DNA of 64,000 nucleotides from Christiangramia forsetii KT0803 (GTDB lineage Bacteria; Bacteroidota; Bacteroidia; Flavobacteriales; Flavobacteriaceae): assembly GCF_000060345.1 (NCBI RefSeq), contig NC_008571.1:1240001-1304000 (forward strand), given 5' to 3'. Of this stretch, positions 1-10,600 are shown in pieces. The translations under genes and the position numbers were made by a program. Each line of letters starts with the position of its first letter. Positions within the stretch are counted from its first letter, which is position 1. The notes under the pieces were generated by a model, which saw only the letters and a program-made list of their open reading frames with translations, searched no databases and was not told the origin of the DNA.

Positions 1-1
1 G

Positions 2-172
2 CGGGTTCAAATCATGCAGTGGAGCGATATAATTTGTGGATTGCTGCTGATGTTCTTTGGGTGGCGTTCCCTAACTCCTAACCGGCCCATAAGTCTCTGG
101 ATAGCCTGTTTTGTTGGGATCTGGCTAAACTTTGCTCCGGTTATATTGGGCACCCAATGCCTATATTTATAA
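2..172 (+). pseudogene. N-terminal SPW-repeat segment of the next gene, out of frame
   Basis: The frame running from the window edge reads through an ATG at 14 into a hydrophobic stretch ending GIWLNFAPVI and stops at 170-172. The gene's homologous continuation (WAPNAYIYNNDT) lies in the next frame from about 147. SPW-type membrane repeats typically read FAP-x-x-x-WAP, so the two frames appear to be one protein split by an indel (probably 2 nt lost) near 143-149. The true start may lie left of the window. This could be a sequencing error or a real frameshift. Confidence 0.6.
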
Positions 173-1229
173 TAATGATACCATGGTAGGGGTAATGGTG
201 ATTGCATTGACCATTCTTATTCCTGGCATGCCGAATATGATCACCTACATGAAAATGGGATCTGTGGTTCCTCCCGGGTGGAGCTATAATCCTTCCAGCT
301 GGCCCCAACGTTGGATCATGATCGTACTAGCTTTCTTTGGATGGATCGTTTCCCGGTATCTGGGAACATTTCAATTAGGATATACAGATTTTGCGGCAGA
401 TCCTTTTTTCGGGGAAAGCACGATGAAAATATTAAATCCTAATATGTCCCATTCTTTGCCAATTTCAGATGGAGCTTTTGGGGCGCTTGCTTACACCTTC
501 GAATTTTTGATGGGCTGGATGGGAAGTCCTTCCAGATGGCGAACTATGCCATGGATGGTTACGTTCTTTGGGATCTTAGTCATTCCTTTAGGCTTGGTCC
601 ATATATTTCTGGTGATATCCCAACCTATTATAGTTGGAGAATGGTGCACCTTTTGTTTGTTGGCCGCGGCTATTATGCTGCCAATGATCCCGCTGGAACT
701 TGATGAGGTAATCGCGATGGGACAACATATGGTCCAGGCTAAAAAGAGAGGAGATAATATGTGGGAAGTGTTCTGGAAAGGTGGAAAAGCTTTTGAAAAA
801 AATACAGATGATCGTACTACTGAACTTATGGAATTTCCCAACAAACCAGTGGCCGTTTATAAATCTTCCATTTGGGGGATGAGTGTTCCATGGACGCTGG
901 CAGTTTCAACTCTTTTAGGTATTGCAGTAATGTTTGCACCGGCGGTATTTGGAGTAGAGATTCAAACCATGCCTTCTAATATTTTCCATCTCAGCGGTTC
1001 TCTTATCGTAGTTACTTCGGTAATATGCATGGGAGAGGTTGTTCGTCGCGGAAGATATTTTAATATCCTGTTAGGTTTAGTACTTGCAGTGGGTCCATGG
1101 GTGGTAGATGGCAGTACTTTAGGATTGCAAATAACCGGTTTGGTTGTAGGATTATTGGTAGCCGGACTTTCTTTCCCTCGAGGACCGAAGAAAGAAGAAT
1201 ATGGACTCTGGGATAAATACGTAAAATAG
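132..1229 (+). CDS. SPW repeat / vitamin K epoxide reductase family membrane protein (main ORF)
   Basis: Polytopic membrane protein of about 365 residues as it stands. The middle part carries the VKOR-type redox pair GEWCTFC (C172 and C175 counted from a TTG at 132), expected to exchange disulfides with quinone or a thioredoxin-like partner at the periplasmic face. SPW-like repeats lie on both sides (WAPNAY near the start, MSVPWTLAVSTLLGIAVMFAP near residue 260). The TTG is probably not the true start, because the homologous N-terminus continues upstream in another frame. The glycosidase gene follows 18 nt downstream on the same strand. Family call is firm; substrate is unknown. Confidence 0.75.
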   Translation: MLRLYWAPNAYIYNNDTMVGVMVIALTILIPGMPNMITYMKMGSVVPPGWSYNPSSWPQRWIMIVLAFFGWIVSRYLGTFQLGYTDFAADPFFGESTMKILNPNMSHSLPISDGAFGALAYTFEFLMGWMGSPSRWRTMPWMVTFFGILVIPLGLVHIFLVISQPIIVGEWCTFCLLAAAIMLPMIPLELDEVIAMGQHMVQAKKRGDNMWEVFWKGGKAFEKNTDDRTTELMEFPNKPVAVYKSSIWGMSVPWTLAVSTLLGIAVMFAPAVFGVEIQTMPSNIFHLSGSLIVVTSVICMGEVVRRGRYFNILLGLVLAVGPWVVDGSTLGLQITGLVVGLLVAGLSFPRGPKKEEYGLWDKYVK

Positions 1230-1247
1230 AAACTTACTTGCATTCTA

Positions 1248-2528
1248 ATGAGCGATGAAGAGCTTTTAAAAAAAGTCAGGGAAATTATCTATGAGAATAT
1301 GGAAATGGCTGAAGAGGATGATAGCCCACGTTATCATTACACCCGGCCTGCTCCAGATAGGTATCCCTACCAATTCTTTTGGGATACCTGCTTTCACGTT
1401 TTTATTCTGGTCGCTATAGATGAAGTTGAAATGGCTGAGAAGCATATACATAGTTTGTTAAGACTTCAGGAGGAGGATGGTTTTATTGGGCATATGATCT
1501 ATTGGGACCGATTGAAACCAGGTAGATGGGCAGATATTTTTCAGTCGAAATTCAGTTATAAAAACTTCCTTAACAGTCATATGAGTTCTCTTATCCAGCC
1601 ACCTCTTATTGCACAGGCAGTGAGCAGAATTGTTAATGCTTCGGGTGATCTGGAATTTTTAAAGCAAGTACTTCCGAAGTTAAAAAGATATTATAACTGG
1701 CTGGCTGAAAACCGTGATTTTGAAGGTGATCATTTGCTTAGTATCATATCACCTTTCGAATCTGGCATGGATTGGAAACCCACTTTCGATGTTCCGCTAA
1801 ATTTTAAAGGAAAGGCCAATAACTTGCTTTACATGAAGGTCATTTGGGTGGATTTTCGAAATTTCCTGAATAATTATAATCTAAAAAAGATTTATAAGAA
1901 GAGCTATTTCCTGGTTAAAGAAGTGGGTTTGAATACGATTTATGCACAAAATCTTCAAAGCCTGGGAGAATTATGTGAAAAGGTAGATGACAGGGATGCG
2001 CAGGTATTTTATAACAGGGCAAAAGAAGTAACAGAAAGCATTGTTACGATTATGTATGATAAGGAAAATAAAGCATTTTACGATGTGTATGGGAAAACAG
2101 ATAAAAAAATAAAAATTCTAACGCCTACTGTTTTTTATCCTGTGGTGCTTTCTGGAATATCTGAAAAAATTAAGAAACAGGTGATTGATAAACATTTAGT
2201 GCAGGGTGACGAATTTAATTCAAGCTATCCATTGCCATCTGTAGCTTTAAATTCATCTGCGTTTAATCCGAAGGAATCGCTCTATATATGGCGGGGTCCT
2301 ACCTGGATTGTGCATAACTGGTTTTTACACCAGTACTTAAAAAATAATGGATACGAGGAACTTGCTGGAAAATTGACCTCCAGTATCAAAGAGCTTATTG
2401 AGAAAAGTGGTTTCAGAGAATATTACAATCCGCTAACTGGAGAAGGTTACGGTGCTCAAGATTTTACGTGGGCAGGCCTTGTTATAGATATGATGAAGGG
2501 AGAAAGAGTTAAATCCAATTTAAACTGA
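1248..2528 (+). CDS. MGH1-like / GH63-type glycoside hydrolase
   Basis: A 426-residue protein without a signal peptide, so probably cytoplasmic. The motif YPYQFFWDTCFH near residue 40, the central SPFESGMDWKPTF (Asp-containing catalytic-type motif) and the C-terminal YIWRGPTWIVHNW and GAQDFTWAG blocks are typical of the (alpha/alpha)6-barrel trehalase/glucosidase superfamily, closest to mannosylglycerate hydrolase (MGH1)-like domains. It probably hydrolyses a small alpha-glycoside, perhaps a compatible solute or trehalose-like sugar; the exact substrate cannot be read from sequence. It sits 18 nt after the VKOR gene and 6 nt before the next ORF, suggesting one transcript. Confidence 0.75.
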   Translation: MSDEELLKKVREIIYENMEMAEEDDSPRYHYTRPAPDRYPYQFFWDTCFHVFILVAIDEVEMAEKHIHSLLRLQEEDGFIGHMIYWDRLKPGRWADIFQSKFSYKNFLNSHMSSLIQPPLIAQAVSRIVNASGDLEFLKQVLPKLKRYYNWLAENRDFEGDHLLSIISPFESGMDWKPTFDVPLNFKGKANNLLYMKVIWVDFRNFLNNYNLKKIYKKSYFLVKEVGLNTIYAQNLQSLGELCEKVDDRDAQVFYNRAKEVTESIVTIMYDKENKAFYDVYGKTDKKIKILTPTVFYPVVLSGISEKIKKQVIDKHLVQGDEFNSSYPLPSVALNSSAFNPKESLYIWRGPTWIVHNWFLHQYLKNNGYEELAGKLTSSIKELIEKSGFREYYNPLTGEGYGAQDFTWAGLVIDMMKGERVKSNLN

Positions 2529-2534
2529 AAAGTA

Positions 2535-3086
2535 ATGGGTATATGGGGATGGATAAAGGAATTTTGGCAAAGTCAAGAGCAAAATTCAGGAAGCAGATTA
2601 AAAGATAAAACTTATAGTAGCGAAAATAGATTTGATTCCCCGGAGCTTGCCAGGGAAAAGTTTGTTCGCTCTAAGCAAAAGTTGTTTGATGTGAACAGAT
2701 GGTCTGCATTACCAGAGATTTCAGCAGAATTTCAAATTTATAATGCTGAAGGTGAAAAAATGAAGGAGCTGGAGATACATGATTATATAAAAATTGAATT
2801 ACCAATACCTTCACCTGAGAATTGGGTGTATGTAACCGATATAAAAAATGAAGAAACTTCAGCTGAATTTACCGTAAGTCCCAGTAAAAGTCCGGTGGGC
2901 GTTATACATTTGAATAAGGAAATAGAACATTTTTTTATTGATGAAGCCACCAGTACTTTCAGGGTTACTTTAGAAGAAAACTCTATTAAAGGCTTTGAAA
3001 TTGGTAAAAATCAAGGTGTAAATAATAAAGGAGTATCTGCGGGCAAAAGAAAATTAATCAATACCCTTATTGCTGAAGGGACATGA
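2535..3086 (+). CDS. Conserved hypothetical protein, 183 aa
   Basis: A soluble, charged protein with no signal peptide or membrane segment. The N-terminal third has an amphipathic stretch (SPELAREKFVRSKQKLF) followed by a beta-rich region containing IHDYIKIELPIPSPENWVYV. I recognise no catalytic motif. The ATG lies 6 nt after the glycosidase stop, so it is probably co-translated with it. The pattern of an NRW element followed by a beta domain recalls proteins found beside SDR and VKOR genes in other Bacteroidota, but I cannot assign a function. Confidence 0.65.
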   Translation: MGIWGWIKEFWQSQEQNSGSRLKDKTYSSENRFDSPELAREKFVRSKQKLFDVNRWSALPEISAEFQIYNAEGEKMKELEIHDYIKIELPIPSPENWVYVTDIKNEETSAEFTVSPSKSPVGVIHLNKEIEHFFIDEATSTFRVTLEENSIKGFEIGKNQGVNNKGVSAGKRKLINTLIAEGT

Positions 3087-3119
3087 GCTGGTTTCCAGAA
3101 ACTTCAGTAGAAAAAGTTG

Positions 3120-3133
3120 ACAAAATATTTTGT
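3120..3133. promoter_or_regulatory. Perfect 14-bp palindrome upstream of the SDR gene
   Basis: ACAAAATATTTTGT reads the same on both strands and ends 27 nt before the SDR start codon. It could be an operator for a dimeric regulator. AT-rich palindromes of this length do occur by chance, so confidence is low. Confidence 0.3.
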
Positions 3134-3160
3134 ACACGAAATTGAAATAAACACCAAACT

Positions 3161-4189
3161 ATGAAATTATCAGATAATAACAGAAGTGGCCTTAATGGAT
3201 GTGTTGTAATCACCGGTGGCTCTGCTGGAGTGGGTAGGGCAACAGCAATAGAATTTGCGAAAAAAGGAGCTAGAATTTTACTTATTGCCAGAGGTAAAGA
3301 TGGACTGGAGGGCTCAAAAAGGGATGTTGAAGAATGTGGTGGAGAGGCATGGATCTATATTGCCGATGTGGCAAATGCTCGTGAGATGGAAGAGGCAGCA
3401 AGCTTTGCTGAAGAAAATCTTGGTCCTATTGCTATTTGGGTCAATAATGCCATGGTGAGTGTTTTTAGCAAAGCGATAGATATGAATCCGGAAGAATTTT
3501 CCAGAGTTACCAATGTAACTTACCTGGGGCAGGTTTATGGAACCCTGGCTGCATTAAAAAGAATGAAGCAGAGAAATTATGGGAAAATTATTCTGGTAGG
3601 TTCTGCGCTTTCCTATCGCGGTATTCCACTGCAGTCTGCTTACTGTGCTTCCAAACATGCCATTCAGGGATTTTTTGAATCATTGCGTGCGGAGATAATA
3701 CATGATAACCTAAATATAGATCTTTCCATAGTACATTTGCCGGCAATGAATACCACCCAGTTTGGTTGGGTAAAGACCAGGTTTGACAAAAAGCCTAAAC
3801 CCATGGGTAAAATTTATCAACCAGAGGTCGCTGCAAGAGCAATTGTAAATGTGGCTAAATCTGGGGTTCGACAGAGAATGGTAGGATATCCCACCATTCA
3901 GACTGTTTGGGGCAATAAACTAGTACCTCAATTTTTAGATCATTATATGGCCAGAAATGGAGTTGATGGGCAGTTGACCGAAAATCTAGAGGATGCCGAT
4001 AGAAAACACAATCTTTGGGAACCAGTGGCCGGGGATCACGGTGTTCATGGTAGTTTTAATAACACCGCCCAAGATTACAGTAAATTTGATCAAGTTTATG
4101 AACACAAAAAAGTAATTGGAATTTTTGGAGTCGCCATGTTGGGAGCGGTATTTCTCACTCAGTTTATAAAAAAAAGCGATAAAAACTAG
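3161..4189 (+). CDS. SDR family oxidoreductase with C-terminal membrane anchor
   Basis: A classical short-chain dehydrogenase/reductase of 342 residues. The Rossmann motif TGGSAGVG lies near residue 19, NNA near 98, the catalytic Ser in VGSAL near 147 and YCASK near 160. Beyond the usual 250 residues there is an extra C-terminal region ending in a hydrophobic helix (VIGIFGVAMLGAVFLTQFI) with a basic tail, which could tether it to the inner membrane. NAD(P)-dependent reduction or oxidation of an alcohol/ketone is expected; the substrate is unknown. It follows the hypothetical gene by 74 nt, with a palindrome in the gap. Confidence 0.85.
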   Translation: MKLSDNNRSGLNGCVVITGGSAGVGRATAIEFAKKGARILLIARGKDGLEGSKRDVEECGGEAWIYIADVANAREMEEAASFAEENLGPIAIWVNNAMVSVFSKAIDMNPEEFSRVTNVTYLGQVYGTLAALKRMKQRNYGKIILVGSALSYRGIPLQSAYCASKHAIQGFFESLRAEIIHDNLNIDLSIVHLPAMNTTQFGWVKTRFDKKPKPMGKIYQPEVAARAIVNVAKSGVRQRMVGYPTIQTVWGNKLVPQFLDHYMARNGVDGQLTENLEDADRKHNLWEPVAGDHGVHGSFNNTAQDYSKFDQVYEHKKVIGIFGVAMLGAVFLTQFIKKSDKN

Positions 4190-4274
4190 GGTTTGTAATG
4201 AGATGTATTATTCTGAAAAGTCTGTCCCAGAATTAAATGGTCGGTTTCACGATCAGGATGAAAAATAAAGGAAA

Positions 4275-7022
4275 ATGAAACATACTTATAAAATTACCGG
4301 CATGACTTGTAATGGTTGCAGGTCACATGTAGAAAAATCCTTGAGCAAGGTCAATGGGGTCACTCAGGTTTCTGTTGATTTAAAAAAGGAGGAAGCAGTG
4401 ATTGAAACGAAGGAACATATTCCTTTGGAAAGATTTGAGCGTGCCTTAGAGGGAAGCAATTATAATATAATGATGCCGGGAAAAACTGATCAATCTGCCG
4501 GGCAACTGATGAAACATTCTTATAAGATTACGGGAATGACCTGTAATCGCTGCAGATCTCATGTGGAAGAAACCTTAAATACGGTGTCAGGTGTTGTAAA
4601 TGCTGCTGTAAACCTTGAAAAAGGGGATGCAGAGATCAGTATGAAAGAACACATTAAAGTTGATGTTTTTGAAAAAGCCCTACAGGAGCACGGAGGAAAT
4701 TATCATATCATGCTCCCCGGGGAAAAACAAGCAAAACATAAGCATCAGTCTGAAGATAAAACACCAATAGGTAAAGGAACCGGCACATGGTATTGTCCCA
4801 TGCATTGCGAAGGAGAAAAAACTTATGATAAACCTGGCGATTGCCCGGTCTGCGGAATGGATCTGGTGGAGCAAATGGATTTGAGTTCTCCTTCTTCAGG
4901 AGGGGATGAATATACCTGTCCCATGCATCCTGAAATAATAAAAGATGAATCAGGAGATTGTCCTATTTGCGGGATGGATCTGGTTCCCAAAGAACCACAG
5001 AGTTCTGCTGAAGAAAAAGGTTATAAGACACTTTTGAAGAAATTCTGGATCGCAGTAGCATTTACACTTCCTATTTTCCTGATAGCGATGTCTGAAATGA
5101 TTCCCGATAATCCACTGTATGACCTGGCAGATATGAAGATTTGGAATTGGATACAGTTCGGACTTTCCCTGCCGGTGGTTTTTTATGCAACCTGGATGTT
5201 TTTTGAACGTGCTTACAGGTCCATTAAAACATGGAATCTGAATATGTTTACCCTAATAGGTATCGGAGCGGGGGTAGCCTGGATATTCAGTGTGTTTGGT
5301 ATGCTATTCCCCAATTTTTTTCCTGATCAGTTTAAGACTGAAATGGGAACCGTACATGTTTATTTTGAAGCCGCCACCGTAATACTCACTTTGGTTTTAA
5401 TGGGACAGGTTCTGGAAGCACGTGCTCACAGCAGAACTAATTCAGCTATAAAGGAATTACTAAGGCTGGCACCGAATAAGGCTGTAAGAGTGGTTGATGG
5501 GGTAGAAGAAACAATTTCCGTAGATAAGATTCAGAAAGGGGATGTTCTAAGAGTAAAGCCCGGCGATAAAATCCCGGTAGACGGGACCATCAAAAAAGGC
5601 AAATCCAGTATTGACGAATCCATGATCACCGGAGAACCTATTCCTGTAGATAAACAGGAAGGCGATAAGGTAAATTCCGGTACCATAAATGGCAATCAAA
5701 GTTTCACCATGACTGCGGAAAAAGTTGGAAATGAAACCTTGCTTGCGCAAATCATAAAAATGGTAAATGATGCCAGCAGGTCACGGGCGCCTATCCAAAA
5801 ACTGGCTGATAGAATCTCAGCCTATTTTGTGCCTATCGTGGTAATTATTTCTGTAGTAACCTTTGCTGTATGGGCAATCTATGGCCCCGATCCTGCCTAT
5901 GTTTATGCGCTTGTAAATGCTATTGCGGTATTGATCATTGCCTGTCCCTGTGCTTTAGGTCTGGCTACACCTATGTCTGTGATGGTGGGAGTTGGTAAAG
6001 GTGCAAAAAACGGGGTTTTGATCAAGAACGCCCGTGCGTTGGAAGAAATGAACAAGATCGATGTGCTTATAATAGATAAAACAGGAACTATCACCGAGGG
6101 TAAACCTTCCGTAGAAAAAGTTGTTTCGGTTTCTTCAGAATATTCTGAAAAGGAGCTCACCCGCCTTATCGCTTCTGTAAATGCACAAAGTGAACATCCG
6201 CTGGCTAATGCAACTGTTAATTATGCGAAAGCGGAAAAAATCAAATATGGCGAAGCTTCAGAATTTAATTCGGTTACCGGGAAAGGAGTTACGGCCAATT
6301 TTGAAGGAAAACAACTGGCGCTTGGAAATGAAAAATTAATGCAGGCTAAAAATGCTGAAATTTCAGAAGAAATAAATAATCAGGTTACTGCGGAACAGGA
6401 AAAAGGGAAAACAGTTTCATATCTGGCAATAGATTCAAGTATTGTAGGATTTGTGACCATTTCAGATAAGATAAAAAGAACCAGTAGGGAAGCATTATCC
6501 GAACTTCAAAATGAAGGTATTAAGGTGATCATGCTTACCGGGGATAATGAGAAAACAGCTTCAGCCGTGGCAAAGGAATTAAACCTGGCTGATTTTAAAG
6601 CGGGTATGATCCCGCAGAATAAAATGGAGGAAGTAAAAAAACTCCAGGCGGAAGGTAAAAAAGTAGCCATGGCTGGAGATGGTATTAATGATGCCCCTGC
6701 ACTGGCACAGGCGGATATTGGCATCGCTATGGGTACAGGGACCGATGTAGCGATTGAAAGTGCCGAGGTCACTCTGGTGAAAGGAGATTTAAAAGGAGTG
6801 CTTAAGGCAATCAAACTCAGCGAAAAAGTAATGCGGAATATTAAAGAGAACCTGTTTTTTGCTCTTATTTATAACACCCTGGGTGTGCCAATTGCTGCGG
6901 GTGTATTATATCCATTCTTTGGGTTATTACTTTCTCCTATGATCGCGGCTCTGGCCATGAGTTTTAGCTCGGTTTCAGTTATTGCCAATGCCTTGAGGTT
7001 AAGAGGAGCAAAATTGTTGTAG
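4275..7022 (+). CDS. copA: Copper-exporting P1B-type ATPase CopA with duplicated metal domains
   Basis: A 915-residue inner-membrane Cu(I) pump. Order: HMA domain 1 (MTCNGC), HMA domain 2 starting near residue 79 (MTCNRC), two CPMH-type heavy-metal-binding modules (from W172 and Y213, each with CPMH/CPMHC and a CPxCGMDL end), then the ATPase core. Visible core motifs are the transmembrane CPC (C557, C559), the phosphorylated Asp in DKTGT (D601), [14 protein letters not shown], and the C-terminal [15 protein letters not shown] that marks Cu(I)-type P1B-1 pumps. The two HMA domains share almost the same first 20 residues and look like a recent tandem duplication. It lies just upstream of the RND copper/heavy-metal efflux operon. 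Confidence 0.93.
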   Translation: MKHTYKITGMTCNGCRSHVEKSLSKVNGVTQVSVDLKKEEAVIETKEHIPLERFERALEGSNYNIMMPGKTDQSAGQLMKHSYKITGMTCNRCRSHVEETLNTVSGVVNAAVNLEKGDAEISMKEHIKVDVFEKALQEHGGNYHIMLPGEKQAKHKHQSEDKTPIGKGTGTWYCPMHCEGEKTYDKPGDCPVCGMDLVEQMDLSSPSSGGDEYTCPMHPEIIKDESGDCPICGMDLVPKEPQSSAEEKGYKTLLKKFWIAVAFTLPIFLIAMSEMIPDNPLYDLADMKIWNWIQFGLSLPVVFYATWMFFERAYRSIKTWNLNMFTLIGIGAGVAWIFSVFGMLFPNFFPDQFKTEMGTVHVYFEAATVILTLVLMGQVLEARAHSRTNSAIKELLRLAPNKAVRVVDGVEETISVDKIQKGDVLRVKPGDKIPVDGTIKKGKSSIDESMITGEPIPVDKQEGDKVNSGTINGNQSFTMTAEKVGNETLLAQIIKMVNDASRSRAPIQKLADRISAYFVPIVVIISVVTFAVWAIYGPDPAYVYALVNAIAVLIIACPCALGLATPMSVMVGVGKGAKNGVLIKNARALEEMNKIDVLIIDKTGTITEGKPSVEKVVSVSSEYSEKELTRLIASVNAQSEHPLANATVNYAKAEKIKYGEASEFNSVTGKGVTANFEGKQLALGNEKLMQAKNAEISEEINNQVTAEQEKGKTVSYLAIDSSIVGFVTISDKIKRTSREALSELQNEGIKVIMLTGDNEKTASAVAKELNLADFKAGMIPQNKMEEVKKLQAEGKKVAMAGDGINDAPALAQADIGIAMGTGTDVAIESAEVTLVKGDLKGVLKAIKLSEKVMRNIKENLFFALIYNTLGVPIAAGVLYPFFGLLLSPMIAALAMSFSSVSVIANALRLRGAKLL

Positions 7023-7152
7023 AATATATTTAATCTAATTCTAGTGAGAGACACACGGATTATTTTAGTTATACGAAAATAGGATATCGAAAAATTTTAG
7101 TAACATATTAAACCATATAAAAATCCTTGATTCAATATACGCACTTGTCTTT

Positions 7153-7167
7153 TGCACAATCTGTGCA
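7153..7167. promoter_or_regulatory. 15-bp dyad (candidate metal-responsive operator)
   Basis: TGCACA-ATC-TGTGCA is a perfect 6-bp inverted repeat with a 3-nt spacer, ending 12 nt before the -7 box of the efflux operon. Its place in the -33 region fits repressor or activator binding. The regulator is not identified; Fur-family and AraC-type regulators are both encoded nearby. Confidence 0.5.
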
Positions 7168-7179
7168 TTGATTTTTTTT

Positions 7180-7187
7180 TATCTTTG
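7180..7187 (+). promoter_or_regulatory. Bacteroidota -7 promoter box (TATCTTTG)
   Basis: An exact match to the TAnnTTTG -7 consensus used by the primary sigma factor in Bacteroidota. The GTG start of the small exported protein begins only 5 nt after it, implying a leaderless or near-leaderless transcript, or a start slightly downstream. The operator dyad overlaps the expected -33 region. Confidence 0.6.
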
Positions 7188-7191
7188 TAGT

Positions 7192-7518
7192 GTGAAAATT
7201 ATCGCTGTCATATTATCTCTGTATATATTCGGGCTTAACTTATTAGCCTGTAATGATAGTGATACTTCACAAGTGATTGCTGATTCAGAAGTTACAGTGG
7301 TTGCTGCTCAGAATTTAGATATCGACCATTCTCATGATAAAGTAGTAGATTTATGCCCTCCTTTTTGTAGTTGTCATTGCTGCCATGTGCATACGGTAGA
7401 TTTCGGTTCTTCAAATTTCAAGGCTTTGATTAAGGAAATTCCATCAAAAGCCTTTGTCTATTTTGACAGCTCAGTGGAAGAACCTATTCTTTCCTTTTTA
7501 GATCCCCCAAAAGTTTAA
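7192..7518 (+). CDS. Small exported His/Cys-rich protein (DUF6660-like)
   Basis: I choose the GTG at 7192 because a signal peptide starts there (VKIIAVILSLYIFGLNLLAC). The mature part has DHSHDK followed by a cluster CPPFCSCHCCHVH, a dense His/Cys set suited to binding Cu or a similar soft metal, and ends in a short soluble tail. Small proteins of this pattern (DUF6660-like) precede CusA/CzcA pumps in Bacteroidota. The stop is 138 nt upstream of the RND pump gene, so the promoter at 7180 probably drives the whole operon. Role inferred: periplasmic metal sensing or chaperoning. Confidence 0.7.
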   Translation: MKIIAVILSLYIFGLNLLACNDSDTSQVIADSEVTVVAAQNLDIDHSHDKVVDLCPPFCSCHCCHVHTVDFGSSNFKALIKEIPSKAFVYFDSSVEEPILSFLDPPKV

Positions 7519-7656
7519 TTCAGTTTTTTTAAAGGATAATTATATTCTTTTTTGACCAAATCCTGGTTCTCATACTAGATCCTTGGTCCTATTGATAGAT
7601 TTTGTTAGGCACAAAATTATTATCAAGAATTTTAACTGAATTAAATTTTTATTTAT

Positions 7657-10600
7657 ATGATTAATAAGATAATCGCATTTTCCATTAATAATAAATTTAT
7701 TATTGGGCTACTTACCTTAGCGCTTATAGGAATGGGTATTTGGTCCATGTCCACCGTAAACCTGGGATCGGTACCAGATATTACTAACAATCAGGTTCAG
7801 GTGATCACCCAGTCACCAAATCTTGCCACTGAAGATATTGAACAGTTTGTAACCTATCCCGTTGAACTTTCGATGGGTAATTTACCTGGGGTTACGGAAA
7901 TACGATCTGTTTCCCGATTTGGCCTTTCCGTGGTTACAATTGTTTTTGAGGACGATATGGGCATTTACAAACCCCGTCAACTGGTTCAGGAAAAACTAAA
8001 CGAAGTCAGGGACCAAATACCTGAAAAATTTGGAAGTCCCGCTATGGGACCCATTACTACAGGCTTGGGTGAGATTTATCAATATACGATAAAGCCACAA
8101 AAAGAGTATGACACTGTTTATTCCCCTACGGAATTGCGTACCATCCAGGATTGGATCGTAAAGCGTCAAATGACCCTCGTCGAAGGTGTAGTAGAGGTAA
8201 ATTCATTTGGGGGCTCTATAAAACAATATGAAATTGCCATTAATCCCGAAAAACTGAATGCGTTAAACGTTTCTATTTCCCAAGTCTTCGATGCCCTGCA
8301 AAAAAATAATGTTAATACAGGCGGTGCATATATAGAAAAAAATAATATGGCCAATTTTATCCGTGGTGAGGGTTTAATCAGGTCACTAGATGATATAAAA
8401 TCTATTGTTATCAAGAATGAAAATGGAGTGCCTGTAACAATTGGAGATGCAGCTGAAGAGGTCCAGTTTGGTAGCCAGGTACGCTATGGTGCTTTTACCC
8501 AGGATGGCCGTGAAGCTGTTGGCGGTATGGTGCTCATGTTGAAAGGTGCAAATCCTAATAAAGTAATTGCAAATGTTCAGGATCGTATGGAGACGGTAGA
8601 ACAATCTTTGCCTGAAGGTTTATCAATAGAACCCTTCCTTGACAGAAGTGTTTTAATTGAAAGAACTACGAGTACCGTGACCCAGAATCTTCTGGAAGGT
8701 GCTTTAATCGTGATTTTTGCCCTGGTGATACTATTAGGTAGCTTAAGAGGTGGACTTATAACCGCTACGACCATTCCTTTATCACTTCTTTTTGCTTTTA
8801 TATTAATGAAGCAATTTAATGTCTGGGCCAATCTAATGAGTTTGGGAGCTATTGACTTTGGAATTATTATAGACGGTGCTGTGATCATCATTGAGGGTAC
8901 GGTATATGAAATACAAAAACGGATGCGTTCCGGCAAAATAAAATTTAATAAGGCTAAAATGGATGAAGTAGCCTATGATGCCGGAAGTACGATGATGGGT
9001 TCGGCCTTTTTTGGACAAATTATCATTCTTATCGTATTTGCGCCCATTCTTTTTCTTACGGGGGTAGAAGGGAAAATGTTTCGGCCAATGGCATTTACTT
9101 TTGGTTTTGCTATGATAGGTGCTATTTTCTTATGCCTTACCTATGTCCCTATGATGTCTGCTTTATTTATGAAACCAATTCAGAATAAAAAGAACTGGTT
9201 TGGAAAGTTTGAACGCTGGCTGGAAAAAGTTAGTGATAAAATTATTGGAGGGATTCAAAAAGGATACATGCCTTTATTAAAAGGAGCTTTAAGATTGAAG
9301 TTTATAGTATTGGGGTCTGCGGTTGTCTTACTTATAGTAGCCGGTTTTATCTTTTCCAGAATGGGAGGGGAATTTGTCCCTCAACTTGATGAAGGGGATA
9401 TCGCCATGCAGGCTTTAATAAGACCTGGAAGTGGTTTGAGTGAAGCAATTGATGTTTCCACAAAAATAGAAGATATCCTTCTTGAGAATTTCCCGGAAGT
9501 AGAAACCGCCGTAGCGAGGATTGGGGTTGCCGATATCCCTACTGATCCAATGCCTATGGATATTGCCGATATGTTTATTGTATTAGAGAAGGATATGGAT
9601 AATTGGACTTCGGCAAGTTCTAAAGAGGAATTGATAGAAAAGATCAAAGAGAAACTTAATGAAGAACTTACGGGAGTCAACCTGGTTTTTAGCCAGCCTG
9701 TAGAGCTTCGTTTTAATGAACTGCTTACCGGGGTCAGGGAAGATGTTGCGGTAAAATTATATGGTGAAGATTTAGACCTTCTTGCTGAAAAAGCTGATAA
9801 AATGGCTGAAATAATACAGACTATACCGGGCGTAGGAGATGTGAACCCTGAACGAACATCTGGTCTTCCACAAATGACGGTGCGGTTTAATCGTAAAAAA
9901 ATTGCGCAATATGGATTGGACATTGAAAAGATTAACGATTATATAAGTGCAGCTTTTGCCGGAGGAACGGCCGGAGTGATCTTTGAAGGGGAAAAGCGGT
10001 TTGATATGGTTATACGTTTTGATGAGGCGCACCGCCAAAGCATTGATGATTTACGTACCCTCTATATAGATCTGCCGGATGGAACCCAGGTTCCGATTAA
10101 GGAAGTAGCTGATATTAGTTATGTACCGGGTCCTATGCAAATTTCCAGGGATAACACCTTTAGAAGAACCTATGTGGGAGTTAATGCCCGCGGGAGGGAT
10201 GTGGAATCTGTGGTAAATGACATCCAGCAAAAATTGGATGAAGAGTTAGATTTACCTCCAGGATATTACATTACTTATGGTGGGGAGTTTGAAAACCTTC
10301 AAAGAGCAAAAGGGCGTTTACAAATAGTAGTGCCCATCGCTCTATTTCTGATATTCGTGCTTCTGTACTTTGCACTCCAATCTTTTTCCCAATCAATTAT
10401 GATCTATATAGCCATTCCACTGGCGGCTATTGGAGGAATATTTGCTCTTTGGTTAAGAGATATGCCGTTTAGTATTTCAGCTGGTGTAGGCTTCATTGTA
10501 TTGTTTGGGGTTGCCGTTTTAAACGGGCTGGTGCTTATTAACAGGTTTAATTCCTTAAAAGAAGAAGGGGTAACCAGTATAAAAGATAGAATTTTTACAG

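Noticed and set aside
491-844. Long minus-strand frame inside the VKOR-type gene
   Set aside because: Shadow of the + strand gene; the sense product has clear family motifs and the antisense one has none.
4203-4268. A 21-codon frame between the SDR gene and copA (MYYSEKSVPELNG...)
   Set aside because: Too short, no recognisable family, and nothing to separate it from chance.
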